From Rhodopirellula sp. (lineage in GTDB: Bacteria; Planctomycetota; Planctomycetia; Pirellulales; Thermoguttaceae): a stretch of DNA of 64,000 nt. Positions 36,101 through 44,503 of this stretch are shown here, one piece after another. Each line of letters begins with the position of its first letter. Positions within the stretch are counted from its first letter, which is position 1. Location: the NCBI GenBank assembly GCA_012728855.1, contig JAAYEH010000433.1:1-64000 (forward strand), in the 5' to 3' direction. The translations under genes and the position numbers were made by a program. The notes beneath the pieces are model-generated. The model was given only the letters and a program-made list of their open reading frames with translations, searched no databases and was not told the DNA's origin.

Positions 36101-37339
36101 TCATGGCCTGGCGGTGCCCCGGTAGTATTCGGCGATGCTTTTCATCAGCACCGTACCGGCTTTCAGGCTTCTTGCTTTGGAGGTCCATTGGCCGGCGCCT
36201 TCGCAGAGCACGTTGGTCACTCCGAATTGCAGGTGTGGACCGGAATTCCAATGCGTCGGATGGCCTGGCTTGCCGGTTTTCAGCGGCTCGATGAGATCCT
36301 CGGGACCGTTTTGCAAGAGCGTTTGCTTGAATTCCTCCCAAGGGCCGAGGACGGTTCCAATTTCCGGCCCGGGCAGCAGGATGGGCTCGACCGGGCCGCC
36401 CCAGGTGTGCATGCTCCAGACGGTCGTCGGCGGTGTGTCGGACGCCATCAAGCTCTCCAAATCCTTCTGGATGACGCAGGCTTCATGGGCTTGCTTGGTG
36501 CTGTCGGCGCCCTCGGCGAAATACGACCGATTCATATCGACGCCCTGCTGATTGACACGATACCAGCCGTGCGACGGCCCGTCCGGACTCGACATCAGCA
36601 CAAAGTGGCAGACGCTCCGTTTGCGGCAATCGGCCCCCTGGTCGCTCAAGAGCCAGTCCACCATGCCGGCGATCCGCCATTGCGCGTTGTGCTCACCAGG
36701 GTGCTGGTTGCCGATCCAGTGCCCCCAGCGAGACTTCTTCGGGTGGGGGCTGTTTGGGTCGGTGACTTCCAGCCGGTAGAGATTCCGGCCACCGAGGGAT
36801 TTACCCAGTATATGCACCGTGGCGTGCGGGTGCCCGGACCACCGGCCCATGAGTTCCACGACCTTTTCGTAAGACATCGGCACCTGCGCCCCGAAATGGA
36901 CCGCGTCTTGGGTGAATTCGGGGAAGAGCAGGCTGTCGCCGCGCTGGGTCGGATCGTCGGGTTTGCACCAGGAGATAGGCTGCCAATTCTCGGCGTCGTA
37001 GGACCAAGTCACCGAATTGTGGTTGAAACGATACTGGGCACCCCCGTTGAACTCGACGTCCACGCGAAGCTTGTTGCCTTTGGCATTGCGGACGATCTGG
37101 AAATAGAGCATGTTGCACCAGTCGGTGTGTCCCGGCGCGTGTCCTAAGCTGATCTTGAAGTGGTTCGTGGCGAGCTTCTCGACGGTCGCCCCGGCGGAAC
37201 CCAACGGCCCGTCGAACTTGAAGTCGCCGACCGAAATCTCGCCGGCGACGCCGGTCGGTTGGCCGCAGAGCAGGCCCATTGCCATCGCGGTGAGTAGGAG
37301 AGGAGCGTTTGCGGCGCTATGTGTCATGCTACGGTTCAT
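36101..37339 (-). CDS. Zinc carboxypeptidase (peptidase M14 family), secreted
   Basis: A 412-residue exported protein with a signal peptide (LLLTAMAMGLLCGQPTGVAG). The N-terminal 150 residues are a beta-sandwich like the one in cytosolic carboxypeptidase relatives. The M14 domain carries the zinc motif HPGEHNAQW (HxxE, near residue 210), an Arg/Asn substrate region (GVDMNRSYF), and the third zinc-ligand candidate in VWSMHTWGG. The catalytic Glu near the C-terminus may be the one in VLCEGAG. It should trim C-terminal residues from peptides or cell-wall material outside the cytoplasm. Confidence 0.8.
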   Translation of the reverse strand: MNRSMTHSAANAPLLLTAMAMGLLCGQPTGVAGEISVGDFKFDGPLGSAGATVEKLATNHFKISLGHAPGHTDWCNMLYFQIVRNAKGNKLRVDVEFNGGAQYRFNHNSVTWSYDAENWQPISWCKPDDPTQRGDSLLFPEFTQDAVHFGAQVPMSYEKVVELMGRWSGHPHATVHILGKSLGGRNLYRLEVTDPNSPHPKKSRWGHWIGNQHPGEHNAQWRIAGMVDWLLSDQGADCRKRSVCHFVLMSSPDGPSHGWYRVNQQGVDMNRSYFAEGADSTKQAHEACVIQKDLESLMASDTPPTTVWSMHTWGGPVEPILLPGPEIGTVLGPWEEFKQTLLQNGPEDLIEPLKTGKPGHPTHWNSGPHLQFGVTNVLCEGAGQWTSKARSLKAGTVLMKSIAEYYRGTARP

Positions 37340-37515
37340 GGTGTTTCCCTCGCTGCTGAATGTAGATCCCGATGTCAATGCTTCGGATCGCGGGAATCGC
37401 GATATTCCAGTCGGACCAGTCTACCATAACCGAACCACGGGGCCCAGCAACGTCTCAACCATTCTTGAAGCACGGATGAAAACTCTCTGGCTTCCTCCAC
37501 GTGAAGCGATGGGGC

Positions 37516-37680
37516 GTGTGGCACTGCTTGCGCCAGCGCGTTGGGCTTGCGATCGGTGTGGCACTGCTTGGGATTGTAGGACGGTCTTTCCGTATAGGAG
37601 AACGCGTTCAATCCCAAGCAGTGGCACACGAATCGCACCCGAACACGCCGACGGAAGCGTAACGCAATCAGGGCCACCCA
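37516..37680. repeat. Dispersed repeat with TGGCACTGCTTGGGATT hairpin, copy 1
   Basis: Contains a hairpin with arms 37556-37576 and 37609-37629 (GTGTGGCACTGCTTGGGATTG and near-complement, one mismatch) and the downstream tail CACACGAATCGCACCCGAAC to GCGTAACGC. A second copy starts at 40150, in the same orientation, so the two copies flank the histidine kinase gene at 37777-39774. The repeated reading frame on the minus strand (ALRFRRRVRVRFVCH) is not a gene but part of the element. Confidence 0.7.
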
Positions 37681-37776
37681 GCCATCTTCGACTACGTCAA
37701 GTGTCCTGGTTTCCGTTCAACGGAAAAGAGACATTCTGATGCGGGAGTTGTGGCGAGGGACGGCGCCGGCGCGGGC

Positions 37777-39774
37777 TCAATCGGCGGGCGGCGGCGAGAG
37801 TGGGGCGGATTGGGGGAGCCGAATCTGGAATGTCGCTCCACCGTCGGCGGCGAGTAGTTCGATCGTGCCGCCGTGGCGCTGGACGATCTGGCGGCAGATG
37901 GCCAAACCTAAGCCCGTGCCTTTCGCCCGCGTCGAGACGAGCGGCTCAAAGAGCGTCTGGCGAATCTCGGGCGGGATGCCGGGGCCGTTGTCTCGGACCG
38001 TCAGCAGGTCGAATCCGTCCTCCTGCCGGGCCTCGATGCGGATTTCGCCTTTGCCGCCCATCGCTTCTGCGCCGTTGGTCAAGAGGTTCCCCAAGACCTG
38101 CCGTAACTGGACCGGGTCGGCATCGACCGTGAAAGGCTCCGGCCGACAATCGATCCGGCACTCGATCTCGCCGCGGTTCTGAATCCGCTCGAATACCTGG
38201 CGGACCGCCGAGCCGAAGTCGATGGACTGTTTGACCGCATCCTTGGCGCGGACGACTTCCATGAGGTTGCTGATGATCCGGTTGGCCGTCTCAATCTCGG
38301 CGTCGATCGCTTCCAGATAGGATTGAGGCTTGGGGTCGTCGGCCGCGAGGCAGCGTCTGAGCAGGTAGACCGCGGTGTGGACGACTGCCAACGGATTGCG
38401 GAGGTCGTGGGCGATGCTGGCCGCCACCTGACCGACCAAGGCCAGCCGCTCTTGCCGGGCGAGTTGATCCTTGACCTGAGCCAACTCGGCTTCGACAGCA
38501 TCACGACGCGACGGCTGGGCTTCCAACGGAACCAGCCCCGCTTCGATCAGTTCCTGCTCGACGAGTTGGACGAACCCCGGCCAAGGCTCGTCGTCGCCAT
38601 TGGCCATGACCTGGTCGTGAGCTGACTGAATGGCAATGCGTCGCCGAGCACTGGCTTCGCGGACGGAAGCCAGCAGGGAAGAGAACTCCGCCGTCTGTCC
38701 GGCGGAACCGGCCGAACTGGAGGCGGCCGCTGCCGCTTGGGGAGCGACGAACACGAGAATGCCGGCTGCCGCAGCAGCAGGAGAGGCAGAGACAATTCCC
38801 TGCCCGGCATCGGCCAGGAACTGTGCCATGACCGATGACAGTCGTTCGAACTGGCGCCAATCGGTGACGGCGCTAAGCAGGTCGATATCGTCCGACCAGT
38901 TGGCTGGCGCGCTAGTCTGAAATGACCCGGCAGGCAGATGGGCACTGGCGTGTGCTTTCTCTTGCGGCCCGCTGATGTCGCGCCTGGCAAGGGCAAGGTT
39001 GGCGAAGATGCGGTCCTGTGCTGCGTCATCACTTTCGGATGGTTGAACCGGTGGGATCGCCGCCCCATTGGTCCGGCCGACGTCATCAGACGAAGGCAAT
39101 ACCATGCTCGGCGGGCTGTCGGCCGCGGTCTTATTGACCGCAGCATCCTGGAAACTGGCGGCATTGGAGAAGGTGGCGACATTGGAGTTGCCTCCACGGC
39201 GGTGGCTGCCGGCCGTCTTCTGCAGGACATCTCGCAGGTCGAGACCTGCCGGCGATGCAGGGTCTTGCATCGCTTCGTCTACCGGTACATCGTCGGTAAG
39301 CGCGGTAGCGTCGGATTGTTCGGCGGGTGTCCTGCTCAAGAGCGGCTCGATCGGGTCGGCGCCGGAGTCGCCTTCGGAAGAGGCGTCCGAGGAATCCTCC
39401 GTGGTCGAAGAACCTTCGGCATCGGTGGCCGGCGCCGACTCGGTGGCGGGGATGACTGGCGACAAAGCAGATTCGCCTGGTTCGCCGCCGGCGGCCGTGT
39501 CGAACAGGCTGGTCGGCGCTGGTGGCTCAACGACGATGTCTGCGGCGAGAGAATCGCCACTCAACACTTCCATCGGCGCGAACTGGTCCGCGATTGGGGG
39601 AGCGACAAGGGAGTTGCTTGCCGTGTCCAACAGTTCGGCTACCGGCAGAGAAGGTTCCGACAGCAGTTCCGGCGTTGAAGAGAGCAGGCAGCGCGTCTCC
39701 AGCAGTTCGCCTCGCAGCGGACGAAACAGGCGACTGACCCGATCAGAAGTCTCTCTCCATAAAGACCGACGCAT
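37777..39774 (-). CDS. Sensor histidine kinase with planctomycete LExRxLLS-type N-terminus
   Basis: A 665-residue protein. Residues 1-33 (MRRSLW, then FRPLRGELLETRCLLSS) match the LExRxLLS motif found at the start of large planctomycete surface proteins. Residues of about 40-400 are low complexity, rich in A, S, E and D, with one hydrophobic stretch (AAAAAGILVFVAPQAAAA). The C-terminus is a complete kinase core: H-box SIAHDLRNPL (phospho-His near residue 450), N-box QVLGNLLTNGAEAM, G1 DNGPGIP, F-box TLFEPLVST and G2 GTGLGLAICRQIV. No PAS or GAF domain is apparent and no response regulator is adjacent. ATG 39774 with GAGGTGG upstream was chosen over an extension to 39900. Confidence 0.85.
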   Translation of the reverse strand: MRRSLWRETSDRVSRLFRPLRGELLETRCLLSSTPELLSEPSLPVAELLDTASNSLVAPPIADQFAPMEVLSGDSLAADIVVEPPAPTSLFDTAAGGEPGESALSPVIPATESAPATDAEGSSTTEDSSDASSEGDSGADPIEPLLSRTPAEQSDATALTDDVPVDEAMQDPASPAGLDLRDVLQKTAGSHRRGGNSNVATFSNAASFQDAAVNKTAADSPPSMVLPSSDDVGRTNGAAIPPVQPSESDDAAQDRIFANLALARRDISGPQEKAHASAHLPAGSFQTSAPANWSDDIDLLSAVTDWRQFERLSSVMAQFLADAGQGIVSASPAAAAAGILVFVAPQAAAAASSSAGSAGQTAEFSSLLASVREASARRRIAIQSAHDQVMANGDDEPWPGFVQLVEQELIEAGLVPLEAQPSRRDAVEAELAQVKDQLARQERLALVGQVAASIAHDLRNPLAVVHTAVYLLRRCLAADDPKPQSYLEAIDAEIETANRIISNLMEVVRAKDAVKQSIDFGSAVRQVFERIQNRGEIECRIDCRPEPFTVDADPVQLRQVLGNLLTNGAEAMGGKGEIRIEARQEDGFDLLTVRDNGPGIPPEIRQTLFEPLVSTRAKGTGLGLAICRQIVQRHGGTIELLAADGGATFQIRLPQSAPLSPPPAD

Positions 39775-39927
39775 GACGCCACCTCGAAACATCCATACGA
39801 GGGCTATTGCGGTCGGACTGCCTTGCGGCTGGTTCGCCCCATACGGATGCTCAACGAGACGCCGTATGGCCGACGCGATGCGAACCGGGGCATTATCCAT
39901 GATGGTGCGTAAGAAGTCAACGATCGA

Positions 39928-39968
39928 GTGCTGGCAGCAGACGTTTGGAAATAAATCGCTGCCAGCAC
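39928..39968. repeat. Hairpin upstream of the histidine kinase gene
   Basis: Perfect 11-base arms (39928-39938 and 39958-39968, GTGCTGGCAGC and complement) with a 19-base loop, about 155 bases upstream of the kinase start. It could be an operator or an unrelated palindrome. Confidence 0.5.
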
Positions 39969-40149
39969 TTGGATGAGTGAGTTTTTGGAGAAGAGTGGCA
40001 AGATGGTGGATAATGGCGCAATAGGAGAGATTGCGTCATGAAATTCACTTATCGCCAGTGCCAGGAAGGGGTAATTAGGGCTTAAAGGAGGGACAGCGGC
40101 CGGGGCTGGCAACTACGACGTACTTCCGGGCCGCTGGACGAGTTGGCGG

Positions 40150-40458
40150 GTGGCTCTGCTTGTGCCGGCGCGTTCGGCTGCGACCGGTGTGGCACTGTTT
40201 GGAGTTATACGGACGTGCCATTGGGACCGGGCTTACCACGACTCCAAACAGTGTTCGCACAGGGATCAGGCGATTTTCCCGTGCGGGCGAGTCGTTCGGG
40301 TAGCTGGGGAATAGGCGGGTCGGTCCGCCCTTGGGCACTGCTTGGGATTGCAGGACGATCCTTCCGTACAGGAGAACCCATTCAATCCCAAGCAGTGGCA
40401 CACGAATCGCACCCGAACACGCCGACGGAAGCGTAACGCAAGCAGGGCCACAGGGCCA
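40150..40458. repeat. Dispersed repeat with two hairpins, copy 2
   Basis: The left part (40150-40205) matches 37516-37570. It contains an extra hairpin (arms 40187-40205 and 40241-40259, TGGCACTGTTTGGAGT type). Then follows a hairpin identical in type to copy 1 (arms 40333-40350 and 40383-40402) and the common tail ending GCGTAACGCA. The copy thus carries two related hairpins in tandem and lies 2.8 kb from copy 1 in direct orientation. Confidence 0.7.
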
Positions 40459-40472
40459 GCCAGCCAGGCTTC

Positions 40473-40946
40473 TCACCTAGATTCCGTTTCGGTGCAGCCC
40501 TCAATGATTTGCCGAAGCTGACGCCACTTGGCCTCTGGTTGACCAAACTGCCAACAACGCTCCAGCAATCCGAGCAGGGGAACGCTTCTTACGGGAATCG
40601 CAGTCTTGATTCTCTCGACCGTGCGATCAAAATCGTGTTCTAAGAGATGCTCCAAGAGAACTGTGGCGAGGGCGTCCTGCATGTCATCATCAATCCCACA
40701 GAACTCCACGATCAAGTTCCAGATTTCCTCGTTCCTGCGGCCGAACGGAATGTAGCTGCCAATTACTATGAGTGCCTGCCAGCGAACATCCGTATTCTTG
40801 TCGGCGACTTGCCTTCTAGCTAGGTCGAAGAAATCAACCGGCTCTCCATCAGCAATCTGACCTTGCATACTCTTCAAGGCAGCGATTTTTTCTTCGTCGC
40901 TCCCACTCGCCAGCACCCTGTCGAATTGGTCAAGCTCAACGACCAT
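40473..40946 (-). CDS. Hypothetical HEAT-like small protein
   Basis: A 157-residue acidic protein of helical repeats: DKNTDVRWQALIVIGSYIPF and DDMQDALATVLLEHLLEHDF resemble HEAT-type helix pairs. Similar small proteins often act as immunity or adaptor proteins, but no direct evidence exists here. No signal peptide. It follows the repeat at 40150-40458. Confidence 0.55.
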   Translation of the reverse strand: MVVELDQFDRVLASGSDEEKIAALKSMQGQIADGEPVDFFDLARRQVADKNTDVRWQALIVIGSYIPFGRRNEEIWNLIVEFCGIDDDMQDALATVLLEHLLEHDFDRTVERIKTAIPVRSVPLLGLLERCWQFGQPEAKWRQLRQIIEGCTETESR

Positions 40947-41068
40947 TACTTGTTACCTCCACGACGCCAACAAGGACACAGATCAACGAAGACCTACTAT
41001 GGCGGGGGGGGGGAATCTGGACAGGTCCAATATCGGTATAATACGGGATTCTACAGTGTTCTGCAGCC

Positions 41069-41310
41069 TCATGCATCGGAGATCTCTTCGCGATTGCCAG
41101 CCTTCCTCGGCCAGCCGGTGGGACGATAGGCCGATTCCAAGCGCAAACGTTTGGCAATCCGTTTCTGCCAGCCCTCCGCCCGCAATCCAAGATTCGCGCG
41201 AAGAGCATTTTGCTGCACATACCGCGCCACCGCCAAGAAATGCTGGTCCTCCTCGACAAGGAACGATTGGTACCGTCCCTGCCGGGTGGTATTGTGTCGG
41301 CGGCCATCGG
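41069..41310 (-). pseudogene. RAYT transposase relic, C-terminal part
   Basis: The minus-strand frame ending at 41069 reads GRYQSFLVEEDQHFLAVARY, then VQQNALRANLGLRAEGWQKR and IAKRLRLESAYRPTGWPRK. This is the C-terminal region of REP-associated transposases (EEDxHFLxVxRYVxxNALRANLVxRAExW and the final LGLES-RPRGRPRK). There is no HUH motif upstream. The nucleotide string around GTTTGGCAATCCGTTTCTGC recurs at 62286 in another relic of the same gene family. Confidence 0.75.
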
Positions 41311-41344
41311 AATTCTCGCAGGAACAGCGGTGGGAATCCTTGCC

Positions 41345-41653
41345 GTACTTGGGATTTTCAATTACCGCCGGGCTCCTATCAAGAAACGGCTGCAACGCCA
41401 CTTCGGCGCGACCGCGCTTGACGATCTCGTGATTACCGGCCGAGAGTTCCACGCCCGCGTTCGTGCCGATCTCCAGCGGGCTATCGATCAGTTTTTCGTC
41501 TCTGGCACCACGATGCACCTCACCTGCGGCATTCGGCAGGAGCATCCGTTTTTTGGCGTCAGTTTTTCGGAACTGTTGGCCAACTACGGTTCGACCTTGC
41601 CTGTGGCCATGGAATATGAGGATGTGGACATCGGCGGAAAGCAGCGGCGGTAG
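41345..41653 (+). pseudogene. Probable fragment: N-terminal domain of a planctomycete AAA ATPase
   Basis: The frame reads APIKKRLQRHFGATALDDLV, then ITGREFHARVRADLQRAID and CGIRQEHPFFGVSFSELLA, ending YEDVDIGGKQRR at 41653. It resembles, from memory, the roughly 90-residue domain that precedes the AAA module in some planctomycete ATPases, but no Walker motifs follow. An in-frame upstream stretch with a hydrophobic segment (GGIVSAAIGILAGTAVGILA) overlaps the RAYT relic on the other strand. Whether this is a small gene or a fragment is unclear. Confidence 0.4.
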
Positions 41654-41854
41654 GACCAAGTCAACGAGCAAGAGCGGGCCAAGCCGAGGCGTTCGCGCTT
41701 GAGTACGGACAAACGAAGGAAGACAAAGTGCGGCGGGAAGGACGGCAGGAAGTCGTAGCCGGAGGAACCGAATGCGGGAAATCCGCAGGGACGGATCTGT
41801 GGGAGCCCCGGGGAGGCCACGCCCCGGGGCCACCCGGCCCGCTGGTTCGCTCGG

Positions 41855-44086
41855 TCACTCGGGCAACCGCCACAGTCGGACGAGCCGATCGACTCCGCCG
41901 GTGACTGCGTGGCGACCGTCGGGCGAAAAGGCGGCCGAGGTGATCCAGCCGGCCTGCGTGTCGTAAGACGCCATGATCCGGCCCTGCTGCAAGTCGTAAA
42001 GGTCGATCCGCCCGGTGCTGCGGCCGACGAGAGCGCGGCGCCCGTCGGCGGAGATGGCCGAGCCGCAGGCGGCGGAAGGGTTCGGCAGCCGCCCGATCTC
42101 CTTGCCGGCATCGATGTCCCACAGCGACAGCCCATCCTCCCCGATGGTACGTTCCAGAAGGAGTTGTCGGGCATCGGGCGAGAATATCGCAAAGTACGTC
42201 CCTTCCCGACCGGGCAGGGTTTTCTTCAAAAGGACTTCTCCGGTTTCCACGTCCTGGATTTGCCAGAAGGCGTCGGCGGGTGCGGTCGTGGGGTCGACAG
42301 GAGTGTAGGCACAGAAGATGCGCCGGCCGTTTTCGGCCAAACATGCGCCGGCCGGCGAGAGCCCGGGTGCGAAGAGGCGAAGCGGCGGGAGTTGGTTGCC
42401 GGATGCGATGTCCCACGTGCGAACCATCCGGCCGATGCCGCCGCCTTCGCGAGTCGAACCGTACGACAACAACCGCCCCCGGCTGGAGTCGAAGACGATT
42501 TGGTCAATCCAACCGCCGTGGTCGAACTGCTGGAGCGTGGTCCCTGAATTGGCGACAAACAGGTGGGCTTTTCCGAACACACCCCCGCAGGCAATGCGGC
42601 GGCCATCGGCCGAGAGTGCGGCGGCTTGAATGGAGCCCTGAGTGGTGAAGCGTCGCACTTCGGCCCCGGTGGTCTGGTCCCACACCCAGACCGTGGCATC
42701 ATGGCCCGCGGACAGGATGCGGCGGCCGTCGGGGAAGAAGATCACGGCGGCCAGCTTATCGGTGTGTCCCGCGAATCGGGCGATTTCGCCGGGCGGGCCC
42801 TCGCGGCGCATGGTGTCGGCTGCACCTCCTTCCAGGATGCGCAGTGCCTGCTGGGCCTCGAACCGCACATGCGGGCTCTTATCGTCGAGGGCCTCGCGGA
42901 TCGGGGCGACGGCCTCTTTGGCGCGGACTTGCGCCAGGGCGAAAAGGGCCGCCTGGCGCAGCCCGTCGTCCGGGGTCTTGAGGGCTTCGATCAGCGCTTC
43001 GGTCGTCGCCGCGTCGGCCCGGCCGAAGTGGGCCACCGCACGGGCCGCATTGCAACGCAATTCGATCTCCTCGGACCGCAGCAGCCGGGTCAGCTCGGGC
43101 ATGGCCGCGGGCCCCATGCGATCCAATCCCCAAACCGCTCCGTTGCGGACACCGGGGGCCGGGTCGCACATCGCCGCCACGAGGGCTGGGACGGCGACCG
43201 GTCCCATGGCGCGGAAAGCCCAGCCGGCGGCGTATCTGGCCGGGGATCGCTCATCGCGCATGGTCTCCAAGAGGCGGGGGATCATTTCCGGGCCAAACCG
43301 GCCCAGCGACTCGGCAGCCGTCGTGCTGACGAAGTTGCCGCCGTGCCGCTGTAATGCCTCGAACAGTGTGGGAGCGATCTTCTCGCGCTCTGCGGGAAAA
43401 CTGCCGAGGGCCTTTGCTGCCGCCTCGCGTACCCGAACGTTCGAGTCCTCGAGTAATGCGATCAGCTTGGGCACGGCCGTCACCGCCGACGGGCCGATCA
43501 TGCCCAGCGCAAAGACCGCCAACTTTCGCACGTTCGCGTTATCGGAATCCAGGCGCGGCAGAAGGTGAGGAATTGCTCGCTCGCCCAGCCGGCCAAGGCC
43601 AAGAGCGGCCCACTCGGCAGTATCGGAATTGGAATCGGCCAGCGCATCCGCCAACGCCGCGATGCTCTCAGGCTCCCGCGGTTGAAAGCCCGCTACACCG
43701 GTGGGATCCGAATGCAGCGGTGGATACCCACTCAAGGCTGCGATCGCGACTCCGCGCTGCTCGGAGTCTGTGGATCGAATCGCGCCGCACAGCACCGCTT
43801 CCAGCCCTTGAGTCTCCGGCTGGATTCGGGTCAAGGCCCAAGCCGCGCGGACCTTGAGCTGCGGGTTGGGGGATTCCAGCAGCTTGATCAAGCTGGCGGC
43901 GGCGGGCTGGGCCTCTTTGTCGAGCTGCCCCAGTTTCACGATCGCATCCTTCTGCCGTTCGACGTCCGTCGATTCAACGGCCTCGATCAGCTCGTCAATG
44001 TTCGCCTTCCCAGCCGCTTCCGCCTGAAGCGCCGCGGCCAGGAATCCCAGAACGAATTGGATAAGGCACGCAGTTGTGCATTTCAT
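41855..44086 (-). CDS. Secreted HEAT-repeat plus WD40-repeat protein
   Basis: A 743-residue exported protein (signal peptide CTTACLIQFVLGFLAAALQAEA). Residues of about 30-430 consist of HEAT/PBS-lyase-like repeats (for example DNANVRKLAVFALGMIGPSA, DSNVRVREAAAKALGSF). Residues of about 440-743 hold WD40-like beta-propeller blades (AGHTDKLAAVIFFPDGRRILSAGHDATVWVWD and TAAFSPDGRHAVTGGVDRLVRLW-type ends). Planctomycetes often join repeat domains like this, but the pairing suggests a scaffold or sensor. No catalytic motif is present. ATG 44086 starts the signal peptide and has GGAG upstream. Confidence 0.8.
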   Translation of the reverse strand: MKCTTACLIQFVLGFLAAALQAEAAGKANIDELIEAVESTDVERQKDAIVKLGQLDKEAQPAAASLIKLLESPNPQLKVRAAWALTRIQPETQGLEAVLCGAIRSTDSEQRGVAIAALSGYPPLHSDPTGVAGFQPREPESIAALADALADSNSDTAEWAALGLGRLGERAIPHLLPRLDSDNANVRKLAVFALGMIGPSAVTAVPKLIALLEDSNVRVREAAAKALGSFPAEREKIAPTLFEALQRHGGNFVSTTAAESLGRFGPEMIPRLLETMRDERSPARYAAGWAFRAMGPVAVPALVAAMCDPAPGVRNGAVWGLDRMGPAAMPELTRLLRSEEIELRCNAARAVAHFGRADAATTEALIEALKTPDDGLRQAALFALAQVRAKEAVAPIREALDDKSPHVRFEAQQALRILEGGAADTMRREGPPGEIARFAGHTDKLAAVIFFPDGRRILSAGHDATVWVWDQTTGAEVRRFTTQGSIQAAALSADGRRIACGGVFGKAHLFVANSGTTLQQFDHGGWIDQIVFDSSRGRLLSYGSTREGGGIGRMVRTWDIASGNQLPPLRLFAPGLSPAGACLAENGRRIFCAYTPVDPTTAPADAFWQIQDVETGEVLLKKTLPGREGTYFAIFSPDARQLLLERTIGEDGLSLWDIDAGKEIGRLPNPSAACGSAISADGRRALVGRSTGRIDLYDLQQGRIMASYDTQAGWITSAAFSPDGRHAVTGGVDRLVRLWRLPE

Positions 44087-44285
44087 GGTTTTTCTCCCCA
44101 AGGGAAAGCGACGGGGAACGGTTGCCCTCGTCAGACGCTTGCGCATTCTCGAAGAGCCCCTCTTTTCGTGCAACCCCACCGCGATTCTGCATGTCCGTTT
44201 TCGTCCAAGGCGTGGTTTCCGGCCGAATATCACGCGAAGGTTTTAGATCCCTTGGGGGGCGCGGAAGCCGCCGGCCAGCCGCGGA

Positions 44286-44385
44286 AGGGGCGGCCTCGTT
44301 GTACGCTCTTTCGCAGCGACTGCAACTGGTTTTGGTTGTCGCCCTGATTGACGCGCGCATCCTGCCAAAGGGGCCAACTCGATGG
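44286..44385 (-). pseudogene. RAYT transposase relic, C-terminal scrap
   Basis: The minus-strand frame reads WPLWQDARVNQGDNQ, then QLQSLRKSVQRGRPF, the typical RAYT C-terminus (xxWLARVNxPQTExELxxLRRSVQRGRPFG). It is interrupted on its 5' side by palindrome C (44390-44475), which lies within the same reading frame. A near-identical nucleotide stretch occurs at 62318-62392. Confidence 0.7.
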
Positions 44386-44389
44386 CCCG

Positions 44390-44475
44390 TTGAAAAGGGG
44401 ACAGGCACCGAGCGGCAGGCGTTTACTCGGCAATTCCGGGCCAAAACCACGCTCGGAGCCAGTCCCCTTTTCAAC
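44390..44475. repeat. REP/MITE-like palindrome C (GGGGACAGG family)
   Basis: Arms 44390-44413 (GTTGAAAAGGGGACAGGCAC + CGAGC) and 44451-44475 pair over about 25 bases, except for two positions where the arms have A against A-type mismatches (ACAGGCACC on the left; ACTGGCTCC on the right, reverse complement). A conserved tail AACTCCGTTTACAGTTTGAG continues to 44491 and is shared with palindrome D. The tail runs directly into AGGAG and the GTG start of the next gene. Confidence 0.75.
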
Positions 44476-44503
44476 TCCGTTTACAGTTTGAGGAGTAATC
44501 ATC

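Noticed and set aside
35612-37147. 511-codon open frame on the plus strand
   Set aside because: Runs opposite the M14 carboxypeptidase and the hypothetical gene at 34736-36046; no recognisable domain.
37375-40451. Two short similar frames (AL.ALRFRRRVRVRFVCHC at 37375-37677 and 40266-40451)
   Set aside because: They are similar only because the nucleotide repeat is duplicated; the sequence is hairpin DNA rather than a conserved protein.
40150-40458. Possible CRISPR array
   Set aside because: Repeats are palindromic, unevenly spaced and only two or three in number, with no regular spacers or cas genes nearby.
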